The notes under the pieces are model-generated. The model did not search any database and had not been told where the DNA came from. It saw only the letters and a program-made list of their open reading frames with translations. A stretch of DNA of 64,000 nucleotides from Silvibacterium bohemicum. GTDB lineage: Bacteria; Acidobacteriota; Terriglobia; Terriglobales; Acidobacteriaceae. The DNA is taken from the NCBI RefSeq assembly GCF_001006305.1, contig NZ_LBHJ01000002.1, positions 62,001-126,000 of the forward strand. The letters run 5' to 3'. This document shows positions 8,937 through 17,868 of this stretch, one piece after another (position 1 is the first letter of the stretch; the number at the start of each line of letters is the position of its first letter). A program made the translations under genes and the position numbers.

Positions 8937-11900
8937 ATGACGGCATTCCGGCGCTTGGCGATCCTCGTCGTTTTCTTCCTCTCAGGCATGCACTCCATCC
9001 TGGCCCTGGACCCTGCGCGGCAGATTTCCCAATACCGGCATAGCGCCTGGCGAGCGGGAGATGGAGACTTCAACGGCAGCCCGGCGGTGCTGGCCCAGAC
9101 GCTCGACGGCTATCTGTGGATCGGCACCGGAACAGGATTGATCGGCTTCGATGGCGTGCGCTTCGTGCCCTGGGTTCCACCCGCCGGCCAGCAGCTGCTC
9201 GATCCGCGGATCTTTTCCCTGCTCGGGGCGCGAGACGGCAGTCTGTGGATCGGTACCGGATTCAGCATCTCGCATTGGAAGAACGGACGACTGACCAATT
9301 ACCCGGAGCTGAGCGGGCGCATCGAGGCTATGGCCGAGGACGGCGAAGGAAGCATCTGGCTGGCGCGCACGCATATGCCGGACAAAATGGGCCCGGTCTG
9401 CCGTATCAAAAACGAGCAGCTTCGTTGCTTCGCGGGAGACCAGAAAATTCCCTTTCCCAATGCCCTGCAGTTGGCGAATGGAGGCCACGATGAGTTGTGG
9501 ATCGGAGGCTACTCCGAGCTATGCCTGTGGAAGCCGGGATCGGGGCGCGTCTATTTTCCGAATGTGACGGGAAGGCCTGAAGGCTTTCCGCTGTTCAAGG
9601 CGCTTGCGGCCGCGCCGGATGGATCGGCCTGGGCGGCGATTGATGTATCCGGAAAGTTTCTGCAGCTCCAGCATTTTGAGGGATCGGATTGGAAGCCCAT
9701 CGATTATCCGGGTATCGGCGTCGAGAACTCCGATGTCACGGCAGTGTTCATCGACCGGGAGAACTCTCCGTGGATCGGGACGGCGCATCATGGGATCTTT
9801 CGCGTGCGCGGCGACGTGATCGATCACTTCGACCGCACCGATGGCTTGTCGAGCGATGACGTGGCAAGTTTTTTTCAGGACAAAGAAGGCACGGTGTGGG
9901 TCGCGACATCGGCAGGTATCGACAATTTTCGCGACACGCTAGTGACGACTTACTCGATGCGCGAAGGCTTGTCGGCGGATAGTGCGATGGCGGTGCTCGG
10001 AGCGCACGACGGGACCTTATGGATCATCAACAACTATGAATCGCTGGAGTCCCTACGCGGGAATCAAGTGTCGGCGCTGCGCTCCACGCATGGCCTGCCC
10101 GGACGGCATGTCTCGACATTTTATGAAGATCGCAGCGGACAGTTATGGGTGGGTATCGACAACAATCTCTGGGTCTACCAGCAGGGCGTCTTCCGCGTCA
10201 TCTCCCACACCGATGGCAGTCCGCTGGGCATCATCTTTTCGATTGCCGAAGATGGGCTCGGAAATATGTGGGTGCGGGCCGGCCCTAACCTCGACCGGAT
10301 ACGGGATTTCAAAGTTCAAGAAGAATACTCCTCACAGCAGGTCTCGACCTCTTACATCCTCACGGCCACCGCGGATGGATCTGCCGTGCTGGGACTGGTA
10401 AATGGCGATCTTGTCTTCTATAAGGATGGCAAGACGCAGACCATTCCTTCCCATGAAGCTGGACATAACCGCCAGATTCGCGACCTGTTGGTCGATTCTG
10501 ACGGCTCGGTCTGGGGCACGAACGTCGACGAGTTGATCCGATGGAAGGATGGAGTGCGCACCAACCTGGGCGTGCGCAACGGACTTCCCTGCGATGGCAT
10601 CTTCGCCCTGGTGGAAGACAAGCAGGGCTCCATCTGGCTTTATACGAAATGCGGGCTGGTTTCGATCAACAAGTCGCAGCTAGACCTTTGGCGCGCGCAC
10701 CCGGACACCTTAGTCAAAAACACGCTGCTGGATGTTTTCGACGGAGTGCAGCCGGGGCTGACCGACCTGAAGCCGCAGGCTACGATGACGCCGGATGGAC
10801 GGCTGTGGTTCGTTAACAAACGGCTTCTGCAAATGGTCGACCTATCGCACGTGCGAAGAAATGAGATTCTACCGCCGGTTCATATCGAAGAAGTGGTCGC
10901 GGATCGCGAGAATTATTCTGCAATCGAGAATCTTCGCCTGCCGGCACTGACGCGCGATCTGCGAATCGATTACACCGCGCTCAGCTTTGTCGATCCGAAG
11001 AAGGTCCGCTTCCGATACCGGCTGGAGGGGCACGACTCGCGATGGCAGGAGGCGGGCATCCGGCGGCAGGCGTTTTATATGAACCTGTCTCCCGGAAACT
11101 ACCGGTTTCATGTCATCGCGTGCAATAACGACGGGCTGTGGAACGAGACCGGAGCGACTCTGGACTTCAGCGTTGCGCCGGCATGGTATCAAACCAAGCT
11201 CTTCCTAGTTTTGAGCGCGGCGACTGTTTTTTTGCTGGGCTGGCTCATCTACCAGATGCGCATCCGAAAGATTGCGGCCATCATGAGTGCACGCTTCGAT
11301 GAGCGGTTAGCGGAGAGAACCAGGCTTGCGCGAGAACTGCACGATACGCTGCTGCAAACGATTCAAGGCAGCAAGATGGTAGCCGACGATGCGCTCGATG
11401 AATCAGTCGATCTGGCCGCCATGCGCCGCGCAATGGAGCGGGTATCGGGATGGCTGGGGAAGGCAATGGAGGAGGGCCGGACCGCGCTCCGTTCGCTGCG
11501 CGCCTCGACGCTCGAGGCGAACGATCTTGCATCAAGCCTGCGCGATGCGACGAAGACCTGTCTCATTCATGGTTCCATGGAAGTTGAGTTTTCGGTCAAC
11601 GGCACATCGCGGCCGATGCACCCGATCGTTCGAGACGAAATCTACCGCATCGGATATGAAGCCATTCGCAACGCAAGCATCCATTCGAAAGGAAGCCGGC
11701 TGCTGGTGGAACTGGTCTATGGGCAGGATCTTCTTCTGCGCGTCAAGGACAACGGCAATGGCATGGAACCGGCGATTGCAGAGGCGGGAAAAAAGGGACA
11801 CTTCGGACTGCAAGGAATGCGGGAACGGGCGGCGCGCATCGGCGCGAAGCTGAGCATCGTTACATTCACCGCGTCCGGAACCGAAGTTTCACTCGCTGTT

Positions 11901-12014
11901 CCAGGTCGAAGTGTCTTCCGCGGAGGAGGGTCTTCCCTGCGAGATATTTTTAGGCGGATCAGGGCTCATTCCACCCGGGAGGCGAAGGAAGTTGGCGTAG
12001 ATGAACTTCGATGA
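8937..12014 (+). CDS. Second two-component propeller sensor histidine kinase
   Basis: Same architecture as the kinase at 879 but clearly diverged. It has a signal peptide (residues 1-24, LVVFFLSGMHSILAL), propeller blades to about residue 670 (DGYLWIGTGTGL, GSLWIGTGF, GLSSDDVASF), a Y_Y_Y-type domain (RFRYRLEGHDSRW), a membrane helix (about 760-780), and a HisKA_3 domain with His802 in RLARELHDTLLQTIQGSK. The HATPase has YEAIRNASIHS, KDNGNGM and HFGLQGM. The start has GGGAG only two or three bases upstream. No receiver gene follows, so it may act through the regulator at 3838 or a distant partner. The C-terminal 25 residues are basic and extend beyond the usual ATPase end. Confidence 0.92.
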   Translation: MTAFRRLAILVVFFLSGMHSILALDPARQISQYRHSAWRAGDGDFNGSPAVLAQTLDGYLWIGTGTGLIGFDGVRFVPWVPPAGQQLLDPRIFSLLGARDGSLWIGTGFSISHWKNGRLTNYPELSGRIEAMAEDGEGSIWLARTHMPDKMGPVCRIKNEQLRCFAGDQKIPFPNALQLANGGHDELWIGGYSELCLWKPGSGRVYFPNVTGRPEGFPLFKALAAAPDGSAWAAIDVSGKFLQLQHFEGSDWKPIDYPGIGVENSDVTAVFIDRENSPWIGTAHHGIFRVRGDVIDHFDRTDGLSSDDVASFFQDKEGTVWVATSAGIDNFRDTLVTTYSMREGLSADSAMAVLGAHDGTLWIINNYESLESLRGNQVSALRSTHGLPGRHVSTFYEDRSGQLWVGIDNNLWVYQQGVFRVISHTDGSPLGIIFSIAEDGLGNMWVRAGPNLDRIRDFKVQEEYSSQQVSTSYILTATADGSAVLGLVNGDLVFYKDGKTQTIPSHEAGHNRQIRDLLVDSDGSVWGTNVDELIRWKDGVRTNLGVRNGLPCDGIFALVEDKQGSIWLYTKCGLVSINKSQLDLWRAHPDTLVKNTLLDVFDGVQPGLTDLKPQATMTPDGRLWFVNKRLLQMVDLSHVRRNEILPPVHIEEVVADRENYSAIENLRLPALTRDLRIDYTALSFVDPKKVRFRYRLEGHDSRWQEAGIRRQAFYMNLSPGNYRFHVIACNNDGLWNETGATLDFSVAPAWYQTKLFLVLSAATVFLLGWLIYQMRIRKIAAIMSARFDERLAERTRLARELHDTLLQTIQGSKMVADDALDESVDLAAMRRAMERVSGWLGKAMEEGRTALRSLRASTLEANDLASSLRDATKTCLIHGSMEVEFSVNGTSRPMHPIVRDEIYRIGYEAIRNASIHSKGSRLLVELVYGQDLLLRVKDNGNGMEPAIAEAGKKGHFGLQGMRERAARIGAKLSIVTFTASGTEVSLAVPGRSVFRGGGSSLRDIFRRIRAHSTREAKEVGVDELR

Positions 12015-12090
12015 TGGATTCCAGCGGCGATTCGGATGGGGCCATCTGCTTTTTAGTCTGATGCCCTTCGAACCGTTTCCCCGCGGCATG

Positions 12091-12130
12091 AAAATTCCAG
12101 GGCAGGCGAATGTTTGCCCGCCCTGGAATG
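12091..12130 (-). terminator. Terminator of the SDR gene
   Basis: Inverted repeat ATTCCAGGGC...GCCCTGGAAT (12094-12129) with inner partial pairing; on the minus strand it ends in GGAATTTTC. It lies 16 nt past the SDR stop codon, between two convergent genes. Only four T, so moderate strength. Confidence 0.6.
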
Positions 12131-12145
12131 CCTTCGTCTAAGGCC

Positions 12146-12895
12146 TTAGCGATTACCGCCTGCAACCTTCAGCGCCTCGCCCGTCACCCAGTGCGAGTCA
12201 TCTGAAGCGAGGAACACAGCCACCGAGCCATAATCATCCGGCGAGCCAACGCGACCAAGCGGAGTGTCCGCCTTGATCTTTTCGTAGAACTCTCCCTCAT
12301 GCATCCCGATGGTCTTTATGCCTTCCGTCATGACCAAGCCCGGATTGATGGAATTCACCCGGATGCTGCGAGGTCCCAGTTCGCGAGCCAACACGCCGGT
12401 GATCGAATCCACCGCACCCTTTGTTGCCGTATAGATTGCGCTGTACGCCGGATGGATATGGCTTACAACCGAACCGATGTTGATGATGCTGCCGCCGGTC
12501 TCGCCAAAGTGCTTCACCGCTTCCTGCGTGGTGCGCAACAGGCCGCGAACGTTGGTGTTGAACATCCAATCGAAATCCTCGTCAGAGAACGCCTCGATTG
12601 CGGCGAACTTATACACGCCGGCATTGTTGACCAGCACATTCACCTTGCCCAGAGCCTTTCCGGTCTCAGCAAAGATGCGCTCCACATCTTCGTTCTTCGC
12701 AACGCTGCCTTGCACGGCAAACGACTTGCCGCCTGCTTGCTTGATTTTCTCCACGACGCGCTCGGCTCCTGTCTTATCCGAAGCGTAGTTCACCGCGACG
12801 GCAGCACCCGCCGCGCCAAGCGATTCTGCAATGGCCGCGCCTATGCCCTTCGATGCGCCAGTTACCAGTGCGACTTTTCCCGTAAGCTTGCCCAT
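12146..12895 (-). CDS. SDR family NAD(P)-dependent oxidoreductase (FabG-like)
   Basis: Classical short-chain dehydrogenase/reductase of 249 residues with a Rossmann fold: cofactor motif TGASKGIG (12-19), NNAG (90-93), and the active-site triad Ser142, Tyr155, Lys159 (YTATK). The PG motif INPG is followed by a C-terminal VTGEALKVAGG as in 3-oxoacyl-ACP reductases and glucose 1-dehydrogenase-like SDRs. Asn36 after beta-2 and basic residues nearby fit NADPH use, but this is not decisive. The ATG at 12895 has GGAGG about 9 nt upstream. A perfect palindrome about 45 nt upstream (12940-12959) suggests repressor control. Substrate unknown; no fatty-acid genes adjoin it, so a role in detoxification or secondary metabolism is as likely as lipid synthesis. 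Confidence 0.9.
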   Translation of the reverse strand: MGKLTGKVALVTGASKGIGAAIAESLGAAGAAVAVNYASDKTGAERVVEKIKQAGGKSFAVQGSVAKNEDVERIFAETGKALGKVNVLVNNAGVYKFAAIEAFSDEDFDWMFNTNVRGLLRTTQEAVKHFGETGGSIINIGSVVSHIHPAYSAIYTATKGAVDSITGVLARELGPRSIRVNSINPGLVMTEGIKTIGMHEGEFYEKIKADTPLGRVGSPDDYGSVAVFLASDDSHWVTGEALKVAGGNR

Positions 12896-12939
12896 GATCG
12901 TTTCCTCCCTCGATTTCGTTAGAGTCTTTCATTTTATAC

Positions 12940-12959
12940 GATACGGTACATACCGTATC
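12940..12959. promoter_or_regulatory. Perfect palindromic operator upstream of the SDR gene
   Basis: GATACGGTA-CA-TACCGTATC: two perfect 9-nt inverted arms around a 2-nt centre. Size, symmetry and position (45-64 nt before the SDR start) are typical of TetR-family operators. No regulator gene lies next to it, so the repressor must be elsewhere. Confidence 0.65.
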
Positions 12960-13543
12960 ATAATCCTTTTGATTCACGCCGGGTTGCGATCGATTCAGGG
13001 ATTGTATTGCGAGCTTTAATAACGACGCAGCTGCTTCTGAATTTGACAGAGGCGGACCGCATGATCTCTGGCACTCCAGCCGGAGATGCCTCCAACTGTG
13101 CTGCCATCGGCATTGCCAGTTGCCGTAATTGCAGAGTGCGGTGATTGTGCCGCCCTCAGAAAAATTGTGCGCTCCACCAAGAATAAAAGTCTCGGTCCTC
13201 AGTTCTCATACATGCACGGACTTGTGCGGTCTGGCGATGAAGTGCCGGGGCGTTTTCTCAATGGCATCGAGTCGTCATCTTTCAAAGCGCTATGCATCAG
13301 CGATGGAAACCGTTGCGAGCAAAGACACACATCGCATGTGTTCGGCGATGTATGCGCATTCGAGAGTGTCTTGATCTTATTCCCGCTGCTTGCTGGGTGC
13401 TTCAGCTGCTGGTGAAGTTCTATGTCGCCAGAATGCTGAGAAACGCATGGTTTCGCCTCAATATTTTTGTTCGCGGGGGCTGAGCGTGTTGCACGCCGTT
13501 CCGAGATTATCGCGCACGATGATCTGAATATTGACAGAAAAAG
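12960..13543. other. Intergenic region between SDR and P450 genes
   Basis: About 580 bases with no gene I can support. Open frames here (for example 13086-13415 plus, 13199-13732 minus) have no ribosome site, no recognisable motif and odd composition. The promoter regions of the divergent SDR and P450 genes must lie at its two ends. Confidence 0.5.
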
Positions 13544-14947
13544 ATGAATATTATGAGAACGATTGACCCAAGCTGCATGCGGAAGGCGCCGATTCTCTCC
13601 GCTCCAGTTCCACCCCGGGAGCCACTGCCGTTTTTCAAATACCTCAGGACGATGCACGACAATGCTCTGGCGGGTTTCCATGAAGATGCCTTTCGGCAAC
13701 CGATCGTGGAAATAAAGTACTGGCGGCTTCACACCTTCCTAGTTAGCGACCCGGATGCTATTAGGCGTGTGCTGATTGATAACGCCGGCAATTATGTTAA
13801 GGGCTTAGTCGAACAGCGTGGCACAACTACCGGCTCCGCACGGAATTTCCCGCGGCCCGACGAGGCTGAGTGGCGCCAGCGTCGCCGTACCATGGCATCT
13901 TCCTTCGATTATGGCTCTATCAAAGAGCACTCGCCGGTGATTGTCGACGCTGCCTCGAGGATGTCTACTCGATGGAGTACGTTTCCCCGGAACACAATTG
14001 TCGATATCCACACTGAAATGGCAAACCTGACAATGGGGATCATCTCTCGAATCCTGTCTCCTTCCAACTTTGCGGAGCTCGATCAAGTAATGCAGCTTGT
14101 ATCGGAGCACAAGGGAGGAGAGGCGATTTTAGATCCTATCGACTTTGTTCCCATGCTCGACGTGGTATGGAAAATCTACCGCCGCTACAGGCGCCGTCGC
14201 GTGTTCAGGCGGATCGAATCAGCGATTGACCGCGTTATCGAGAGTTCCGCGAAGGAAAAGGTATCCTCGCAGAATCCTTTCTTTGAGCGGCTTTTACAGC
14301 AGAAAGATCCCAATACCGGAGGTGGGCTAGATACCCGCGCAATCCACGATCAGATCATTACTATTCTTGGGACGGGACACGAAACCGCCGCATTGGCGCT
14401 TATGTGGACGTGGTATCTGCTGTCGCAACATCCCACGCAGGAGGCCAGGCTCCACGCCGAGCTGGACGAACTGCTCAACGGGAGAGCCCCTGAGTTCGCG
14501 GATATCCCCAAGCTCCGATATACACGCATGGTTCTGGAAGAGGCGCTTCGGCTCTATCCGCCGACTCATACACTGCCCTGGCGCGGAGCTTTGCAGGATG
14601 ACGAGCTTTGCGGCATAAAAATTCCGAAAGGCGCCACGGTCTCCATCGTTCCGTGGGTGCTGCACAGACATTGGAGGTTGTGGAAGCATCCGGAACGATT
14701 TGATCCTGAGCGGTTTTCAGCCGACCGCAGCAGCGAACGATCCCTCTTCGCGTATCTGCCCTTCGGAATTGGTCCGCGGGTTTGTATCGGTTCCACTTTT
14801 GTGATGACGGAGATGGTACTCATCCTCGCAACGCTCGCCCAGCGCTTCCGGCTGCGTCTGGCTCCACATCATGTCGTAGAACCGCAGGGCCTCATTTCAC
14901 TCAGGGCGCGATACGGCATGAAAATGACCTTGGAAAACCGCTCTTAA
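13544..14947 (+). CDS. Cytochrome P450
   Basis: Soluble bacterial haem monooxygenase of 467 residues. Visible signatures: I-helix oxygen-binding motif GTGHETAA (about residues 277-284), K-helix ExxR in EEALRLYPP, the PERF-type PERFDPERF, and the haem-binding loop FGIGPRVCIG with Cys414 as iron ligand. The long form, with EEALRLYPPTHTLPWRG and PKGATVSIVPWVLHRH, resembles CYP4/CYP102-like fatty-acid or terpenoid hydroxylases, but the substrate cannot be read off. The ATG at 13544 has only a weak purine-rich AGAAAAAG upstream; a second ATG three codons later is possible. No ferredoxin or reductase partner is adjacent. The upstream SDR is divergent, so joint function is only a suggestion. Confidence 0.95.
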   Translation: MNIMRTIDPSCMRKAPILSAPVPPREPLPFFKYLRTMHDNALAGFHEDAFRQPIVEIKYWRLHTFLVSDPDAIRRVLIDNAGNYVKGLVEQRGTTTGSARNFPRPDEAEWRQRRRTMASSFDYGSIKEHSPVIVDAASRMSTRWSTFPRNTIVDIHTEMANLTMGIISRILSPSNFAELDQVMQLVSEHKGGEAILDPIDFVPMLDVVWKIYRRYRRRRVFRRIESAIDRVIESSAKEKVSSQNPFFERLLQQKDPNTGGGLDTRAIHDQIITILGTGHETAALALMWTWYLLSQHPTQEARLHAELDELLNGRAPEFADIPKLRYTRMVLEEALRLYPPTHTLPWRGALQDDELCGIKIPKGATVSIVPWVLHRHWRLWKHPERFDPERFSADRSSERSLFAYLPFGIGPRVCIGSTFVMTEMVLILATLAQRFRLRLAPHHVVEPQGLISLRARYGMKMTLENRS

Positions 14948-15121
14948 AGCAATTCCAGCAATGCTGGACCTCGGAGCCAATGTTCTGCAGTTGGTGCGAC
15001 CTTACAGGGAGCGGCGACATTGTCGCGCGCGATGCGTTGCCTGCATAGGACCTTCCCACGGCAAAGTTCGTATCACCCCTCCCATACTCAGTCAAAAGTA
15101 TTGAGGGGAAATAGGTCTAGA

Positions 15122-15198
15122 TGGTCGGGGCGGAGGGATTCGAACCCCCGGCCCTCTGCTCCCAAAGCAGATGCGCTACCAGGCTGCGCTACGCCCCG
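15122..15198 (-). tRNA. tRNA-Pro (TGG anticodon)
   Basis: A 77-nt minus-strand cloverleaf. Acceptor CGGGGCG/CGCCCCG; D arm GCGC AGCCTGGTA GCGC; anticodon stem TCTGC/GCAGA with loop TTTGGGA, anticodon TGG (reads CCA); T loop TTCGAAT; discriminator A and encoded CCA. All arms pair. Confidence 0.95.
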
Positions 15199-15283
15199 AC
15201 GGGGACAGCAAATCTCCGGGCGGAAATTTTGCTGCCTGAGAAATTGTATCGCAGGCGCATGGAGCCTCCCGAACTGTGAAGTT

Positions 15284-15823
15284 CTAAAGATGCTGTACCA
15301 GCCGCGCGAGAATCCATAGAACGACCAGCGCGGGGATGGCGAAAATAGCTGCCAGGGTCAGCACAATCGCGCCTAGAAATACGTAATCTTTCCAGGTGTG
15401 GCGGCGTGGCTGGCGCAGGTGCCTGGTCATGAGTGCGTAGTTGCGGCGATTGGCTTTCCACGCGATGTCGAAAGCATCGCCGAGAATCGGAATCGCTCCG
15501 ATGAGCACGTCGATGGCGAGGTTCACGACCATGCGCACCAGCGCAACATAAGGCACTCCGCGGAACCATGCGGCGACGACGATGATGCACGACGCGAGCC
15601 CGGCGAGGATATCGCCGAGGCCTGGAATCAATCCGATGATGCCATCGATGCCGAAGCGAATGGAGGTTCCTGGAATGCGAAACCAGTCGTCGAGAATATG
15701 TGCCAGCAGATCGAGATTTTCATCCGCGAAGAGGTTCCGGCCGAAGGCGGCGCGGTCGCGCAAAGGTGCGGATCCGGAAGCGGGTTTGGGCGGCAGGATC
15801 TCGGGATTGGCTGGGTGCGGCAT
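15284..15823 (-). CDS. DUF4112 domain-containing membrane protein
   Basis: 179 residues. The core (about 40-120) carries the DUF4112 pattern: a helix with LAHILDDWFRIPGTSIRFGIDGIIG, the loop GLIPGLGD, then a second GAIPILGDAFDIAWKANRRN. Three to four hydrophobic segments, the last at the C-terminus (about 150-175), make it an inner-membrane protein. The N-terminal 20 residues are proline-rich. Function is unknown for the family. It stands alone between two tRNA genes of opposite strand, with no operon partner. Confidence 0.88.
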   Translation of the reverse strand: MPHPANPEILPPKPASGSAPLRDRAAFGRNLFADENLDLLAHILDDWFRIPGTSIRFGIDGIIGLIPGLGDILAGLASCIIVVAAWFRGVPYVALVRMVVNLAIDVLIGAIPILGDAFDIAWKANRRNYALMTRHLRQPRRHTWKDYVFLGAIVLTLAAIFAIPALVVLWILARLVQHL

Positions 15824-15920
15824 GATCGAACTTTCTATCTCACTGCTTTAGGATGCGCTCGGCGGGTCGGCCGCGCCATGCCCTTTGCCTGCTGTAAATG
15901 CTACAATTCTTGAAGCGTAC

Positions 15921-15996
15921 GGCGGCTATAGTTCAGTGGCAGAACACCGGTCTGTGGCACCGGGTGTCGTGGGTTCGATCCCCACTAGCCGCCCCA
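15921..15996 (+). tRNA. tRNA-His (GTG anticodon)
   Basis: Includes the extra G-1 (15921) facing C73 (15993), the hallmark of tRNA-His. Acceptor GCGGCTA/TAGCCGC, D arm GTTC/GAAC, anticodon stem CCGGT/ACCGG with loop CTGTGGC (GTG), T arm GTGGG/CCCAC, encoded CCA 15994-15996. Confidence 0.96.
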
Positions 15997-16036
15997 ATCG
16001 AACGTCATCTTCCGCGGATTCCGGCACCAGAACCCA

Positions 16037-16795
16037 GTGGCTGCACAAGCAAAGCACATAACGAAGGCCGGTGGAATTTACGTTGGCTGTTCGGGGTGGG
16101 CCTACAGCAGCTGGAAGCCGGATTTTTATCCCGCCAAGCTATCTGCGAAGAAATTTCTCGAATACTACGCGTCGAAGCTCAACTCCGTCGAGGTGAATTA
16201 CACCTTTCGCAGCTTGCCGAGTGAGAGCACGATCCAAGGCTGGTTGGACGCAACGGGCCACGGCTTTCGATTTTCCTTCAAGGCTCCGCAGCGCATCACG
16301 CATCTGTCGCGCCTGAAAAACTGCGGTGAGGCGCTCGACGCGTTTATTCACTCCATCGCGCCGGTTCTCGATGCGAAGCGGTTCGGCTCGATTCTTTTCC
16401 AGCTTCCTCCCAACATGAAGTCCGATACTGGGCGGCTTGGTGCTTTCCTCAAGGACGCTCGCGCTGCGGGGTTGGGAGCAAAGGTCCGGATGGCGTTCGA
16501 ATTTCGCCATGAGTCGTGGTTTGCCGGCGAAACGTATGCGCTGCTGGAGAAGCATGGCGCGGCGCTCTGCGTTGCGGAGAGCGACGAGTTGACCACGCCC
16601 GATGTGCGAACCGCAGTATTCTCCTGCTACCGCCTGCGCAAGTCCGAGTATGCGAAGCGTGAGCTGGAAAAGGTAACAGCAAATCTTCGCTCGCAGGCAG
16701 GCGACGGCGACGTCTTCGCCTACTTCAAGCACGAAGAAGAACCGACCGGTGCGCTACGCGCGGCGAGCGTTTTGGAAAGGCTGCAGACGGCATGA
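16037..16795 (+). CDS. DUF72 domain-containing protein (YecE-like)
   Basis: 252 residues, a TIM-barrel-like family of unknown activity. Typical motifs: IYVGCSGWAYSSWKPDFYP near the start, LNSVEVNYTFRSLPS, FRFSFKAPQRITH, ILFQLPPNMK, AFEFRHESWF and a C-terminal DVFAYFKHEEEP. The start is a GTG at 16037, just after tRNA-His; no good ribosome site is seen, so a slightly different start is possible. The stop overlaps the next gene's ATG (ATGA), so it is the first gene of a three-gene operon. Confidence 0.9.
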   Translation: MAAQAKHITKAGGIYVGCSGWAYSSWKPDFYPAKLSAKKFLEYYASKLNSVEVNYTFRSLPSESTIQGWLDATGHGFRFSFKAPQRITHLSRLKNCGEALDAFIHSIAPVLDAKRFGSILFQLPPNMKSDTGRLGAFLKDARAAGLGAKVRMAFEFRHESWFAGETYALLEKHGAALCVAESDELTTPDVRTAVFSCYRLRKSEYAKRELEKVTANLRSQAGDGDVFAYFKHEEEPTGALRAASVLERLQTA

Positions 16796-17868
16796 ATGGC
16801 AAGGCGATCGACGCTGCGACCTCCGAAGTAGATTCGTTTTCGGCTGAGTCTTGGCTCAGCGATTTTGTTCCACGGCGTTTTCTTCGCAGCGGACATCTGC
16901 AGACGTTGGCGGGAAATTATCTTAGCCGGAAATCAGCTCTTCCTGAGCCTGAGCCGCTGTGGGTCGAGGTGGAGGGTCCGGTGGGCGAGTACGGGCCCAC
17001 CCAGGTGCTCTGCCATTGCCACTGGCAGCCGCTTGAAGTCCGGAGAGACCGGTTGACGGTGGTCATTGTGCATGGCCTCGAAGGTTCGTCGCAATCGCAG
17101 TACGTGTTGGGCAACACGGTGCGGGCGCTGGCAGCGGGTTTTAACGTGGTGCGCATGAATATGCGCAGCTGCGGCGGCACTGATCGCGAATCTCCTACGA
17201 TTTACCACTCCGGGCGCTCTGAAGACGTGGCCGCGGTGGTGGCCAGGCTGATTGCGACGCAAGAGCTGCGGGCGATTGCTCTGCTTGGTTATTCCATGGG
17301 TGGAAACCTGGTGCTGAAGTATGCGGGAGAAGTAGCTTCGAGCCCACCGCCGCAACTGAAAGCGATAGCCGGCGTGTCGCCACTGATGGATCTCGCGCCT
17401 TCTTCCGCGGCGCTGCACCGGCTGCAAAACCGTATCTATGAGCAGCATTTTCTGCGGAGGATGCTGACTCGGGTGCGACACAAAATCGCGCTTTTTCCGA
17501 AAATTTATACTGCCGATGGGATCGAAAAGATTCGCAGCATGCGACTGTTCGACGAACATATCGTGGCGCGCTACGGCAATTTCCGAGACGCTGACGATTA
17601 CTACTTCACCGTTGCGAGTTCGCAATATGCAGAAGACTTCCGGGTTCCTACGCTGATTGTGCATTCGCTCGACGATCCCTTCATTGTCATGCTGCCGGAG
17701 ACGCGGCAGGCGCTGGTCGAGAATCCGCATGTGAACTTCGCCGAGACGCAGCATGGAGGACACTGCGCTTTTTTGTCGCCAGCGATCGCTGACGACGGCT
17801 ATTGGGCGGAGAAGACGCTGCTTGGATTTCTGCTGGCCCACGCGCCGAGGCCCACGCATGGAAGCTGA
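16792..17868 (+). CDS. YheT-family alpha/beta hydrolase
   Basis: 358 residues of the YheT/ABHD1-3 family of esterase-like hydrolases. It begins FVPRRFLRSGHLQTLAGNYL, typical of the family. The nucleophile elbow is GYSMGG (Ser in LLGYSMGGNLVLKY), the acid is in HSLDDPF and the histidine in HGGHCAF. The oxyanion region is VIVHGLEGSS. The substrate is not known; relatives act on lipid or ester substrates. Translationally coupled to the DUF72 gene (ATGA overlap) and overlapping the next gene by 11 nt. Confidence 0.92.
   Translation: MNGKAIDAATSEVDSFSAESWLSDFVPRRFLRSGHLQTLAGNYLSRKSALPEPEPLWVEVEGPVGEYGPTQVLCHCHWQPLEVRRDRLTVVIVHGLEGSSQSQYVLGNTVRALAAGFNVVRMNMRSCGGTDRESPTIYHSGRSEDVAAVVARLIATQELRAIALLGYSMGGNLVLKYAGEVASSPPPQLKAIAGVSPLMDLAPSSAALHRLQNRIYEQHFLRRMLTRVRHKIALFPKIYTADGIEKIRSMRLFDEHIVARYGNFRDADDYYFTVASSQYAEDFRVPTLIVHSLDDPFIVMLPETRQALVENPHVNFAETQHGGHCAFLSPAIADDGYWAEKTLLGFLLAHAPRPTHGS

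Noticed and set aside
13086-13732. Overlapping frames in the SDR-P450 intergenic region
   Set aside because: No ribosome sites, no family features; one overlaps the P450 start.
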